Part shown: piece after piece, positions 5,745 through 13,127 of the stretch
Layout of the letters: the number at the start of each line of letters is the position of its first letter
How positions within the stretch are numbered: the first letter of the stretch is position 1
From: Firmicutes bacterium CAG:341
GTDB taxonomy: Bacteria > Bacillota > Clostridia > Oscillospirales > Acutalibacteraceae
Reading direction: 5' to 3'
Assembly (NCBI GenBank): GCA_000434995.1
Contig: FR895338.1
Coordinates: forward strand, 54,655 to 70,736
DNA length: 16,082 bases
Translations under genes and position numbers: made by a program
The notes under the pieces: generated by a model
What the model was told of the DNA's origin: nothing
What the model saw: the letters and a program-made list of their open reading frames with translations, nothing else
Databases searched by the model: none

Positions 5745-5774
5745 ATTTTATTCATAAGAATGAATTTAATACAA
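5745..5774 (-). promoter_or_regulatory. possible promoter of the 59-aa/surface protein operon
   Basis: On the minus strand, TTGTAT (5769-5774) and TAAAAT (5745-5750) are 18 bases apart and about 30 bases upstream of the 59-aa start codon. The stretch between tRNA-Leu and this operon has no strong terminator, so read-through from the tRNA promoter is also possible. Confidence 0.4.
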
Positions 5775-5806
5775 AGATAATGAAGCACATTAGTGCAAGT
5801 GAAAGA

Positions 5807-5894
5807 TGGTGCGGACGATGGGACTTGAACCCACAAGGAAACATTATCCACAGGAGTCTGAGACCTGCGCGTCTGCCAGTTCCGCCACATCCGC
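5807..5894 (-). tRNA. tRNA-Leu (CAG)
   Basis: An 88-base class II tRNA on the minus strand with encoded CCA (5807-5809), acceptor GCGGATG/CGTCCGC, the Leu-type D-arm GGCGGAACTGGCAGACGCG, anticodon CAG (plus 5858-5860), a long variable arm and T-loop GGTTCAAGTCC. The last anticodon-stem position (31-39) appears to be a T-T mismatch. Confidence 0.92.
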
Positions 5895-6014
5895 ATAAAC
5901 TAAAAAACGCCCTCCATTTTTTTACACGACGAGGACAGCCGAGGCAAAGCTTACTTTTCAGATATAATCTTACTTTTTCAACTCAATCTGCAACAATCAA
6001 ATAATTGCAATATT

Positions 6015-6043
6015 ATAATATCACACCTTTTTCAAAATGTCAA
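6015..6043 (-). promoter_or_regulatory. sigma-A promoter of tRNA-Leu (CAG)
   Basis: On the minus strand, TTGACA (6038-6043) and TATTAT (6015-6020) are separated by 17 bases. The sequence around the -10 box (GTGATATTAT) matches that of the tRNA-Ile2/Trp promoter. The predicted leader to the tRNA is a little over 110 bases, long for a tRNA. Confidence 0.75.
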
Positions 6044-6304
6044 TTAAATATGTATATAAAAATAAAAAATATGTTTTCATACATACAACTTGTAAATTCA
6101 TTTAATATCATTTCAACAACATCGTTAACAGTTATATCTTTTGAAATTATTTTTTCATTATCAAATTGCAACAAATCTTTTTCATTCTACCAACGCTTCA
6201 TATCTTGTTCAGTATAATTTATATCTGTATAGTACAGCAATTCAATGTGATTTACAATAATGACGGGGTAACGGACTGTGTTTGCGTGGTAAAAAGTCGT
6301 GAAA
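6044..6304. other. AT-rich intergenic region, no recognised gene
   Basis: Apart from the tRNA-Leu promoter and leader (5895-6043) and the promoter boxes from 6305, this gap holds nothing I can name. On the minus strand one frame is open from 6306 down to a TAG at 6187-6189 and again to a TGA at 6040-6042, giving about 39 and 48 codons, with no start codon or ribosome-binding site. It could be a decayed gene or chance in AT-rich DNA. Confidence 0.4.
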
Positions 6305-6327
6305 TGCTATAATATTTATGATATAAT
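6305..6327 (+). promoter_or_regulatory. two extended -10 promoter elements before the LytTR gene
   Basis: TGCTATAAT (6305-6313) and TGATATAAT (6319-6327) are both perfect extended -10 boxes (TGnTATAAT), 14 bases apart, upstream of the TTG start at 6360. No good -35 box lies 17 bases before the first; TTGCGT at 6282-6287 is 20 bases away. Extended -10 promoters do not need one. Confidence 0.55.
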
Positions 6328-6359
6328 GTTTTAAAAACAGTGTGGAAAGGAGAATTCTT

Positions 6360-6647
6360 TTGATAAATATAGTTATTTGTGATGATGAAAAAAGCTATCA
6401 TGAAATACTCGAATTCAATATGGCAACAGGCAAAAACCACCATGTTTATTCAACATTAAAGGAATTTGAAAAAGAGCTGACGCCGAATTTTTTAAGTCGC
6501 CATAAAAGCTATATGGTAAATATGAACTTTATTGCGGGGTATGAGCCGTATAAATTTTTATTAAAAAACAGCGAGCAAGTCGGTATTCCTCCTAAAAAGT
6601 ATGCCGAGATGATTGACAAATACAGAAATTATTTGATAAACTTATAA
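6360..6647 (+). CDS. LytTR response regulator with most of its receiver domain deleted
   Basis: A 95-residue product. It starts like an AgrA/ComE-type response regulator (MINIVICDDEKSYHEILE, with the acidic pocket residues Asp8-Asp9 of a receiver domain). At about residue 19 it jumps into a LytTR DNA-binding domain (FNMATGKNHHVYSTLKEFEK, then NFLSRHKSYMVNMNFI and a C-terminal basic helix). Intact family members have about 235-250 residues, so roughly 140, including the phospho-acceptor Asp, are missing while the frame is kept. The TTG at 6360 follows AAGGAG at 7 bases; a GTG at 6342 overlaps that site. With its promoter and LytTR part retained, it might still bind DNA independently of phosphorylation, or be a decaying gene. 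The kinase remnant follows after 25 bases. Confidence 0.7.
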   Translation: MINIVICDDEKSYHEILEFNMATGKNHHVYSTLKEFEKELTPNFLSRHKSYMVNMNFIAGYEPYKFLLKNSEQVGIPPKKYAEMIDKYRNYLINL

Positions 6648-6672
6648 TATTATATCATCAGGAGATTCAAAT

Positions 6673-7159
6673 ATGGGCGAAATATCTACGTATTTTCTTT
6701 TTTGACTATGACAATGTCATCTATAATTTACTTTTCAACATTAAATTATATTTTCGGATACGATTATACAAATGCGTATTCCAATTCACTTGATTTATTT
6801 ACACTTATTGCTGTATCGCTATTTATGGTGATACTTTCTTTTGCGGTTGTTGTTTTAGTAAAGCTTGTACAAAAAAGTTTCACTCAGCAATTATTTGTAA
6901 AAACGCTCAATTACTTTTCAAAAAGAATAACAAGGATATTGAACTTAATATAGTTTCAAATTCAAATGATATTTTAATCAAGAGCAAAAATGCTTTTGCA
7001 TTGAACAAAAGCAAAAAGAAAGATACACAAAATCACGGTTACGGCCAAAAAATCATTTCTGATATTGCTAAAAAGTACAACGGTACATACACAACTAAAG
7101 CTGAAAACGAATATTTCAGCACCGTTACCCAATTAAACAACATTGATTTAAACGAGTAA
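6673..7159 (+). pseudogene. AgrC-type sensor histidine kinase, frameshifted and internally deleted
   Basis: ATG 6673, behind AGGAGA, opens a frame that stops after ten codons at TGA 6703-6705, next to a run of six T. Reading continues one frame over through two membrane segments (about 6702-6890; MSSIIYFSTLNYIFGYDYTN and a Val/Leu/Phe-rich helix). From about 6920 a different frame encodes the end of a GHKL ATPase domain: NNKDIELNIVSNSNDILIKS, the G2-box-like NHGYGQKIISDIAKKYNGTY and a final strand, ending at TAA 7157-7159. The phospho-acceptor His region, the N box and the other membrane helices expected of a kinase of about 430 residues are absent. It cannot make a working kinase. No agrB- or agrD-like gene is visible nearby. 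Confidence 0.8.
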
Positions 7160-7176
7160 TAAAAGGATTTACTAAA

Positions 7177-8481
7177 TTGAAATTAAACGATAAATTGCAA
7201 AATAATGATTTATATCCGTTTCATATGCCGGGGCATAAAAGAAATAAAAATTTTAATATCCCGGCGAGTGAAATTGACATAACGGAAATTGACGGATTTG
7301 ACAATCTACACTCCCCCACCGATTTGCTTGATGATATGCAAAAAGAGATTTCAAAGCTTTTCGGTGCAAAAAAAAGCATAATAAGTGTTAACGGTTCAAC
7401 CTGTTGCATATTAGCGGCAATCAGTGCAGTGGCAAAGGAAAATGCGACAATTATCATTGCGCGCAACTGCCACAAATCTGTCTACAATGCGTGCTATATC
7501 AACAAATTAAAAGTCGAATACATTGAGCCTGAATATAATACGGAATTTGGATGTTATAAAAATATAACGCAAAAGAGTATTGATACTGCAATTGCAAAAC
7601 ATCCAAATGCCTGTGCAGTAGTTATAACCTCGCCTACATATGAGGGCTATGTAAGTAATGTAAGCTGCAATATTCCTTTAATCATTGATTCGGCACATGG
7701 GGCACATTTTGGTTTTGCAGATTTTTTGCCAAAGCAGGCAAAAGCAGATATTGTTATTGAATCACTACATAAAACCCTGCCTGCGTTAACGCAAAGTGCA
7801 GTAATTCATATTAACAACGAAAAGTTTTTTGGAAAAGTAAAAAAGTATATGGATATATACGAAACAAGCTCACCGAGTTATGTAATAATGGCATCAATCG
7901 AAAAATGCACAGACTTTTTAAAAAACAGCGAAAGTTACTTTAAGCAATACAAAATTTTACTTGATAATTTTTATAATAAAGTAAACAAATTAGGAAATAT
8001 TCACCTATTAAAAAATGATGATATTACAAGAATAGTTTTAAAAGCGGACGGATACAGTGGTGAAGAATTAGCAAATCATTTGCGAAAATTCAAAATCGAG
8101 GTTGAGGGTGCATTTCTTGAATATATCATTTTAATATCAACCGTATGCGACACAGAAGACGGATTTAACATGCTTTTGCTTGCATTAACTAATCTTGAAA
8201 AAAGAGATAAAATACATACAGGTTATGAAAAGCCTAATTTACCGATGAAAGATTGCGAAACATACGAAATAGAAGAAACTAAAGAAGAATATTTAGAAAA
8301 AGCTAAAAACAAAGTGTGCGGCGAATATATTTACGCTTACCCGCCCGGAAGTCCGATTATTGCACCGGGAGAAATAATCAGTGATAAATTTGTTTACCAA
8401 ATCAAAAAACTTTATGAAAGCGGCGTAAATATATTATCAGACAGTAATTTACTGCCACTAAAAATATTGACAAAAAAATAA
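7177..8481 (+). CDS. Orn/Lys/Arg decarboxylase family protein (PLP-dependent)
   Basis: A 434-residue fold-type I PLP enzyme of the Orn/Lys/Arg decarboxylase family; members remove CO2 from arginine, lysine or ornithine to give polyamine precursors. Visible motifs are PFHMPGHKR (14-22), NGST (72-75, cofactor phosphate contact), DSAHGAHFGF (171-180, with the pyridine-binding Asp171 and His174), SLHKT with the Schiff-base Lys199, and the C-terminal YPPGSPIIAPGE near 390-400. It is somewhat shorter than the usual 470-490 residues, mainly in the linker and C-terminal domain, and the substrate cannot be decided. The start is TTG 7177 behind AAAAGGA, 17 bases after the kinase remnant. The promoter of the following SCIFF gene overlaps its 3' end. 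Confidence 0.85.
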   Translation: MKLNDKLQNNDLYPFHMPGHKRNKNFNIPASEIDITEIDGFDNLHSPTDLLDDMQKEISKLFGAKKSIISVNGSTCCILAAISAVAKENATIIIARNCHKSVYNACYINKLKVEYIEPEYNTEFGCYKNITQKSIDTAIAKHPNACAVVITSPTYEGYVSNVSCNIPLIIDSAHGAHFGFADFLPKQAKADIVIESLHKTLPALTQSAVIHINNEKFFGKVKKYMDIYETSSPSYVIMASIEKCTDFLKNSESYFKQYKILLDNFYNKVNKLGNIHLLKNDDITRIVLKADGYSGEELANHLRKFKIEVEGAFLEYIILISTVCDTEDGFNMLLLALTNLEKRDKIHTGYEKPNLPMKDCETYEIEETKEEYLEKAKNKVCGEYIYAYPPGSPIIAPGEIISDKFVYQIKKLYESGVNILSDSNLLPLKILTKK

Positions 8482-8495
8482 TATTATTGTAAAAT
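8467..8495 (+). promoter_or_regulatory. sigma-A promoter of scfA
   Basis: TTGACA (8467-8472) and TAAAAT (8490-8495) are separated by 17 bases. The -35 box lies inside the end of the decarboxylase gene, so the SCIFF gene has its own promoter. The ribosome-binding site AAAGAGGT is at 8513-8520. Confidence 0.75.
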
Positions 8496-8527
8496 AGCAT
8501 TACAAATTTAAGAAAGAGGTGTTTCTT

Positions 8528-8674
8528 TTGAAGAGAATCAACACTTTAAGCTCACGCAATCTTTGCGAATCAGCTAAAAAAGGCGGTTGCGGCGAATGCC
8601 AAACATCTTGCCAATCAGCAAGTAAAACTTCTTGTTCAGTTGCTAACCAGAAATGCGAACAGCTTAAGAAGTAA
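8528..8674 (+). CDS. scfA: SCIFF ranthipeptide precursor, variant cysteine pattern
   Basis: A 48-residue ribosomal peptide precursor of the SCIFF (six cysteines in forty-five) family, the substrate of the radical SAM maturase encoded next to it. It starts at TTG 8528 behind AAAGAGGT. The leader is MKRINTLSSRNL and the core matches the family signature, GGCGECQTSCQSA then KTSC and NQKC. Cysteines are at 13, 21, 24, 28, 36 and 43. In the canonical pattern I remember (QSACKTSCTVGNQ), residue 32 is Cys and 37 is Thr; here both are Ser, while Cys13 is additional. In the characterised homologue CteA the installed thioether was reported between Cys32 and Thr37, so the product here must differ or be unmodified at that site. 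No immunity or export gene is adjacent. Confidence 0.93.
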   Translation: MKRINTLSSRNLCESAKKGGCGECQTSCQSASKTSCSVANQKCEQLKK

Positions 8675-8687
8675 ATAAATGAAATTT

Positions 8688-8712
8688 AGGTGGGCATTTG
8701 TCCCACCTTTTT
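8688..8712 (+). terminator. hairpin terminator/attenuator between scfA and scfB
   Basis: AGGTGGG (8688-8694) pairs with CCCACCT (8702-8708) around a 7-base loop and runs into a short T-tract (8708-8712). Placed between precursor and maturase genes, it should let most transcripts end after scfA and some read on, giving an excess of peptide over enzyme. Confidence 0.7.
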
Positions 8713-8740
8713 CATTGAAATAAAACTATGGAGTAATTTG

Positions 8741-10132
8741 ATGATACACGCATATAAAATGAACGGTTATAATATTATACTTGACCAAAACAGCGGATGC
8801 GTACATTCTGTTGATGAAGCCACATATGATATTATAACAATGTATGAAAGCCATACAAAAGACGAAATAAAAAAATATATATTAGAAAAATATAAGAATG
8901 ACGAAGATGTAAATGAAAATGATATTGACCTTTGCTTTGAAGATATAGAAGCACTTAAAGCAGACGGCAGACTTTTTGCAGAAGATACATTTGAGCAAAC
9001 TGCAAAGCAGTTTAAAAAAAGGCAAGGTGTAGTAAAAGCCATATGCCTGCACGTTGCACACGATTGCAACTTAGCTTGCAAATACTGCTTTGCCGGTAAG
9101 GGTGAATATGACGGCCCAAAAGGTTTGATGAGCCTTGAAACAGGTAAAAGAGCACTTGATTTTTTGATTGAACAATCAGGTACAAGGCGTAACCTTGAAG
9201 TTGACTTTTTTGGCGGCGAACCGTTACTTAATTGGGAAGTTTGCAAAGAACTTGTGAAATACGGAAGAGAGCAGGAAAAGAAGTATAACAAAAATTTCAG
9301 ATTTACACTTACTACAAACGGACTTTTAATCAATGATGATGTAATCAACTTTTGCAATAAAGAAATGGGAAATGTTGTACTTTCACTTGACGGAAGAAAG
9401 AGTACAAATGACCTTATGAGAGTATCGAGAAACGGTAAAGGCTCGTATGATTTGATTGTTGACAAGTTCAAGAAATTTGCCGACTCACGAAATCAAAAAG
9501 ATTATTATATGCGCGGCACATATACAAGAAACAATCTTGACTTTGCAAAAGATATTATACATATGGCAGATTTAGGGTTTAAGGAACTTTCCATTGAGCC
9601 TGTTGTATCAGACCCAAAAGAACCATATGCTTTAAAAGAAGAAGATTTACCGATTTTAAAGGAACAATATCAGATTTTAGCTGATGAAATGCTAAAAAGA
9701 TACAGAAACGGTAAAGGCTTTACTTTCTATCACTATATGATTGACCTTGACGCAGGGCCTTGCATTGTAAAAAGAGTATCAGGCTGTGGCGTAGGCACAG
9801 AATATATGGCTGTCACACCAAGCGGCGAACTTTACCCTTGCCACCAATTTGTAGGCGATGAAAAGTTTCTGCTCGGCGATATATGGAAAGGCGTTACAAA
9901 TAAAAAAGTGCTTGAGCAATTTGAAGAATGCAATGTATATTCACATAAGGAATGTAAAGATTGCTTTGCAAAATTGTACTGTTCAGGCGGATGTGCCGCT
10001 AACGCATACCATACAACGGGAAGTGTAAACGGTGTATACGACTTCGGCTGTGAACTTCACAGAAAGCGCATTGAATGCGCAATAATGCTGAAAGTTGCAG
10101 AGGCTGAAGAAGGTTTTAAAGTTGAATATTAA
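8741..10132 (+). CDS. scfB: thioether cross-link-forming SCIFF peptide maturase (radical SAM/SPASM)
   Basis: A 463-residue cytoplasmic radical SAM enzyme that forms Cys-to-residue thioether bridges in the SCIFF peptide. Residues 1-90 form the peptide-recognition (RRE-like) region, beginning MIHAYKMNGYNIILDQNSG. The radical SAM cluster motif is CNLACKYC (Cys109, Cys113, Cys116), followed by GGEP at 158-161. The C-terminal SPASM/twitch region has cysteines at 341, 349, 367, 405, 408, 414, 418 and 437, enough for two auxiliary clusters. ATG 8741 was chosen over an in-frame upstream ATG at 8690 because the family starts this way, GGAG lies 7 bases before it, and the upstream start falls inside the terminator hairpin. 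All expected motifs are intact although the partner peptide is unusual. Confidence 0.95.
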   Translation: MIHAYKMNGYNIILDQNSGCVHSVDEATYDIITMYESHTKDEIKKYILEKYKNDEDVNENDIDLCFEDIEALKADGRLFAEDTFEQTAKQFKKRQGVVKAICLHVAHDCNLACKYCFAGKGEYDGPKGLMSLETGKRALDFLIEQSGTRRNLEVDFFGGEPLLNWEVCKELVKYGREQEKKYNKNFRFTLTTNGLLINDDVINFCNKEMGNVVLSLDGRKSTNDLMRVSRNGKGSYDLIVDKFKKFADSRNQKDYYMRGTYTRNNLDFAKDIIHMADLGFKELSIEPVVSDPKEPYALKEEDLPILKEQYQILADEMLKRYRNGKGFTFYHYMIDLDAGPCIVKRVSGCGVGTEYMAVTPSGELYPCHQFVGDEKFLLGDIWKGVTNKKVLEQFEECNVYSHKECKDCFAKLYCSGGCAANAYHTTGSVNGVYDFGCELHRKRIECAIMLKVAEAEEGFKVEY

Positions 10133-10134
10133 GC

Positions 10135-10168
10135 AAAACGGAGCTGTATGTCAACAGCTCCGTTTTTT
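10135..10168. terminator. bidirectional terminator between scfB and pfp
   Basis: AAAACGGAGCTG (10135-10146) pairs with CAGCTCCGTTTT (10155-10166) around an 8-base loop, with T-runs on both strands. It separates the convergent scfB and pfp genes and can serve both. Confidence 0.9.
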
Positions 10169-10170
10169 AA

Positions 10171-11415
10171 TCAATCAGAATATTTTTGCTTTTTAACATC
10201 AAGATGTGAAAGGCCGATATAATCAGGTAAACCGTTTCTGTAAGGTACTTGCGGCACACCTTTAACAAGAGGTGAAAGATATTCAATCATTTTATTTGTA
10301 ACATCATTACCCTGCTCGTTAATCCAACTTCTCGGTACAAGCTTTTCGTTATTGGCAACCACGCTTACCTGTTCTGTATAATAATCGACAGTGTAAGGCA
10401 AATCGCTGATTCTGCGAAGAGTGGAAAATACACCGGTTTTGCCGTCAAGTGCTGCTTTTACAGCTACCACGCCTAAATTATACGCTTCGGTAACATCAGT
10501 CATTGACGCTGTATGGCCGGCACTTCTTTGAAGTACGCTTGGTTCTAATGCACGAACCTTACAACCTATTCTTTCCTCAACAACAGATTTAAGGTATGCA
10601 CCCGTACCGCTAAGCATAACATGGCCGAATTTATCTACTTTATCCCCTCTTGCACTGATATACTCCCCATTTTCATCTTTGATTCCTTCGCTGACTACAA
10701 CTATAACGGAATTATATTCATCAAGCTTACCCTTAACATCATCAACAAATTTATCAACTGAAAAAGGAATTTCAGGAAGATAAATAAGGTGCGGTGCAAC
10801 GCTGTCACCGTCACGGGCAAGAGCAGAAGCGGCAGTAAGCCAACCGGCATTTCTGCCCATTGCTTCGATAATATGAACACTTTTTATACTGTAAATACTT
10901 GTATCGTATGCTACATTTTTCACGGCAAGCGCAATATACTTTGCGGCAGAGCCAAATCCAGGCGAATGGTCAATTCCTACAAGGTCATTATCAATTGTTT
11001 TAGGAACACCTACAATTTTAATATCAATATTATGACTTACGGTATATTTTGAAAGTTTATCAACAGTATCCATTGAATCATTACCGCCGATATAAAGAAA
11101 ATAACCAATATTATATTTTTTAAACATATCTATAATTTGTGAATATGTTTCTTCATCATCGTTAAGCTTATATCTGCAAGAGCCAAGGAACATTGCCGGT
11201 GTTAAGCGAAGTCTGTTAATATCATAAGGCTTACCTTTAAAACGCTTGGTAAGGTTAATTATATTTTCTTCAAGAAAGCCCTGAATACCGTTTATCATAC
11301 CGTAAACCGTTCCTATTTCTTCACAGGAAAATGCATATTCAATTGCACCTGCAAGGCTTGAATTTATTACTGAAGTGGGCCCTCCTGACTGACCGATAAT
11401 CATATTTTTGCTCAT
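10171..11415 (-). CDS. pfp: pyrophosphate--fructose 6-phosphate 1-phosphotransferase
   Basis: A 414-residue phosphofructokinase that makes fructose 1,6-bisphosphate reversibly using pyrophosphate instead of ATP. Near the N-terminus is GQSGGPTSVIN, the phosphoryl-donor loop. GGND at 110-113 (Asp where ATP enzymes have Gly: GGDGS) and PKTIDND at 138-144 (Lys139 where ATP enzymes have Gly) are the two accepted signatures of PPi specificity. Asp142 is the catalytic base, and MGRNAGW (186-192) binds the sugar phosphate. Length is normal. ATG 11415 lies 3 bases after the stop of the upstream beta-helix gene, with its GGAG site inside that gene's last codons, so the two are translationally coupled. 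PPi-PFK is common in Clostridia, sometimes as the main glycolytic enzyme. Confidence 0.93.
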   Translation of the reverse strand: MSKNMIIGQSGGPTSVINSSLAGAIEYAFSCEEIGTVYGMINGIQGFLEENIINLTKRFKGKPYDINRLRLTPAMFLGSCRYKLNDDEETYSQIIDMFKKYNIGYFLYIGGNDSMDTVDKLSKYTVSHNIDIKIVGVPKTIDNDLVGIDHSPGFGSAAKYIALAVKNVAYDTSIYSIKSVHIIEAMGRNAGWLTAASALARDGDSVAPHLIYLPEIPFSVDKFVDDVKGKLDEYNSVIVVVSEGIKDENGEYISARGDKVDKFGHVMLSGTGAYLKSVVEERIGCKVRALEPSVLQRSAGHTASMTDVTEAYNLGVVAVKAALDGKTGVFSTLRRISDLPYTVDYYTEQVSVVANNEKLVPRSWINEQGNDVTNKMIEYLSPLVKGVPQVPYRNGLPDYIGLSHLDVKKQKYSD

Positions 11416-11418
11416 AAA

Positions 11419-12912
11419 TTATTCTCCAATTTTATTATCATATATTTTAATGTTCCTATGAACATCTTTAACCGGTTTATTGACACTTATAGGTTCAATT
11501 TTAACCGAATCTTTTTTTGAAAATATATTATTAAATATCTCAAGATTTCTGCACGGTCCGCTTTCATACCAATGATTACAATCACATGATATGTATATAT
11601 CAGGCATATTTATATTCTTAAATTTATTATCAAATATTTTTGACGGCCTGTCGGTAGTGCAAAGTATTGCTCTTGTAGGAATAGCATTAAATGTGCAACC
11701 GCTGATTGTAAGTTCGGGGTTATAAGTAATATTTTCAAATACAAATTGATTAGGTCTAAGCGGCGGCAAAGCCTCTTTAAACTTCACTTTTACAGTTTTA
11801 TTATCAATATCATCATCCGTACTTTCAACTGTATAAATATCTTTAAGTTCGGATAAATCAGACCTGCGGTAAATTTTAACCTCATCACCGGTAAAAAATG
11901 CTTTGTACCCACCCTGCTGATGATGTACGAATTCAAGTTCTGCGGTATTGGTATCAATAATTTTTTTAAGTCTTAAAAAAGCACCGTGAACATTTATTGC
12001 GTCATCATGAGAATGCTCAAAATATGAATTAGTAATATTCACATAACCTTTGCAACCGCAAATATGTATACAATCAGCGAAAGATGAAACATTATAGTTT
12101 TCTGCCGGAGTAAACGAAACATTATCAAAATTCAAATTTTCACACATTTGTGAAAGCCATCCAAAACCGTGCATATAATTTACAGTTATGTTTTGGCAAT
12201 CAATATTTGAACACCTATCAAAAAACAAACCGCAGTTATCACGAAGCGTATTTCGTGACATTGCAACCACATCATCAAGCTTAAAGCTTGGTGAAATCAA
12301 ATAAGAACATTCAACTTTATCTATATCGGTTCTTTTAATCTTTTTTGCAGTTTTAGTAGGTGAAAGCAAAGTTCTGAATACACTATTTCCCCTGTGAATA
12401 ACATTACAGGTACATTCCTCATTAGCTTTATAGGTGTAATAATTCTTTTTGGTAAATGGGCTTTGCTCAAAAAACACAAGCTTATTATTTTCAATATAAA
12501 AAAGGCTTTTAGGCGGTATTTTATAAGTGATTTTATTAAGCGACTTTTTTATAACTTTCATTTCAAAATTGGTCGGTGAATTATACCTAACGGTAAAATT
12601 TTTCAGCTTAATATTATCACAATTAAACATTGCAAAAGCGCACATATCACCGTGGATAACAAAAGTTGAATTGCAACCGTCTATTATAATATCTTTTTTA
12701 TCATCAATTTCGATCGCAAAATACTTATCAGGTGATTTAAAAGAATCCGTATTAGTCATATGGCAAACCTTATGTGTGCTGAAATCTTTATAAAAATGAT
12801 ACTCCCCTGTCGGAAAAACAAGAGTATCACCGTTCTCAATATTTCTGAGTGCTTCAATCACACCAATTGAAGCGTTGCCGCTTGCACAATAGTCTGTAAC
12901 ATTTATATTCAT
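11419..12912 (-). CDS. right-handed beta-helix protein, GH110-like alpha-1,3-galactosidase
   Basis: A 497-residue protein with the repeating short-strand pattern of a right-handed parallel beta-helix (DKKDIIIDGCNSTFVIHG, CDNIKLKNFTV, CSNIDCQNITV, CENLNFDNVSF, GYVNITNSYF, PELTISGCTF). The motif HSHDDAINVHG (Asp303, Asp304) and the earlier SSFADCIH (Asp280) match my recollection of the catalytic acids of GH110 exo-alpha-1,3-galactosidases, which release terminal galactose from blood-group-B or linear alpha-Gal glycans. It has no signal peptide, so it would act in the cytoplasm, and it is shorter than the roughly 600-residue secreted Bacteroides enzymes. ATG 12912 was preferred because AGGTGA lies just upstream; a GTG three codons earlier overlaps that site. 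It is coupled to pfp. Another beta-helix hydrolase or epimerase remains possible. Confidence 0.65.
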   Translation of the reverse strand: MNINVTDYCASGNASIGVIEALRNIENGDTLVFPTGEYHFYKDFSTHKVCHMTNTDSFKSPDKYFAIEIDDKKDIIIDGCNSTFVIHGDMCAFAMFNCDNIKLKNFTVRYNSPTNFEMKVIKKSLNKITYKIPPKSLFYIENNKLVFFEQSPFTKKNYYTYKANEECTCNVIHRGNSVFRTLLSPTKTAKKIKRTDIDKVECSYLISPSFKLDDVVAMSRNTLRDNCGLFFDRCSNIDCQNITVNYMHGFGWLSQMCENLNFDNVSFTPAENYNVSSFADCIHICGCKGYVNITNSYFEHSHDDAINVHGAFLRLKKIIDTNTAELEFVHHQQGGYKAFFTGDEVKIYRRSDLSELKDIYTVESTDDDIDNKTVKVKFKEALPPLRPNQFVFENITYNPELTISGCTFNAIPTRAILCTTDRPSKIFDNKFKNINMPDIYISCDCNHWYESGPCRNLEIFNNIFSKKDSVKIEPISVNKPVKDVHRNIKIYDNKIGE

Positions 12913-12928
12913 AACAATCACCTAATGT

Positions 12929-12957
12929 ATTATACATATTTTCAGATAAATAATCAA
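12929..12957 (-). promoter_or_regulatory. promoter of the GH110-like/pfp operon
   Basis: On the minus strand, TTGATT (12952-12957) and TATAAT (12929-12934) are 17 bases apart. The predicted start is about 10 bases before the ATG, so the mRNA would begin almost at the ribosome-binding site. This suggests either a very short leader or an additional promoter further up. Confidence 0.6.
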
Positions 12958-13025
12958 CAATAGTTTTTATTTTAACGAAAAGAGTCTATTATTATAATAA
13001 TAAATATAAAAATAATAATATGCAA

Positions 13026-13054
13026 TTGACAATCTTTTATAAATATTGTAACAT
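13026..13054 (+). promoter_or_regulatory. sigma-A promoter of the CoA-transferase operon
   Basis: TTGACA (13026-13031) and TAACAT (13049-13054) are 17 bases apart, about 73 bases before the TTG start at 13128. The intergenic region is very AT-rich and also carries the divergent promoter of the GH110-like gene. Confidence 0.65.
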
Positions 13055-13127
13055 AAATAAAAGTTATATACAATATAGCTTAATTGTTTAAAAAAACTAA
13101 TTCAATTTTAATTTAAGAGGTAACAAA

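Noticed and set aside
5738..6004. Plus-strand reading frame of 88 codons running across tRNA-Leu
   Set aside because: It reads the antisense of the tRNA (the well-known spurious DLNPQ...PARLPVPP pattern) and has no ribosome-binding site.
8767..9471. 234-codon minus-strand frame inside scfB
   Set aside because: A Ser/Leu-rich shadow of the coding strand of a clear radical SAM gene; no start signal.
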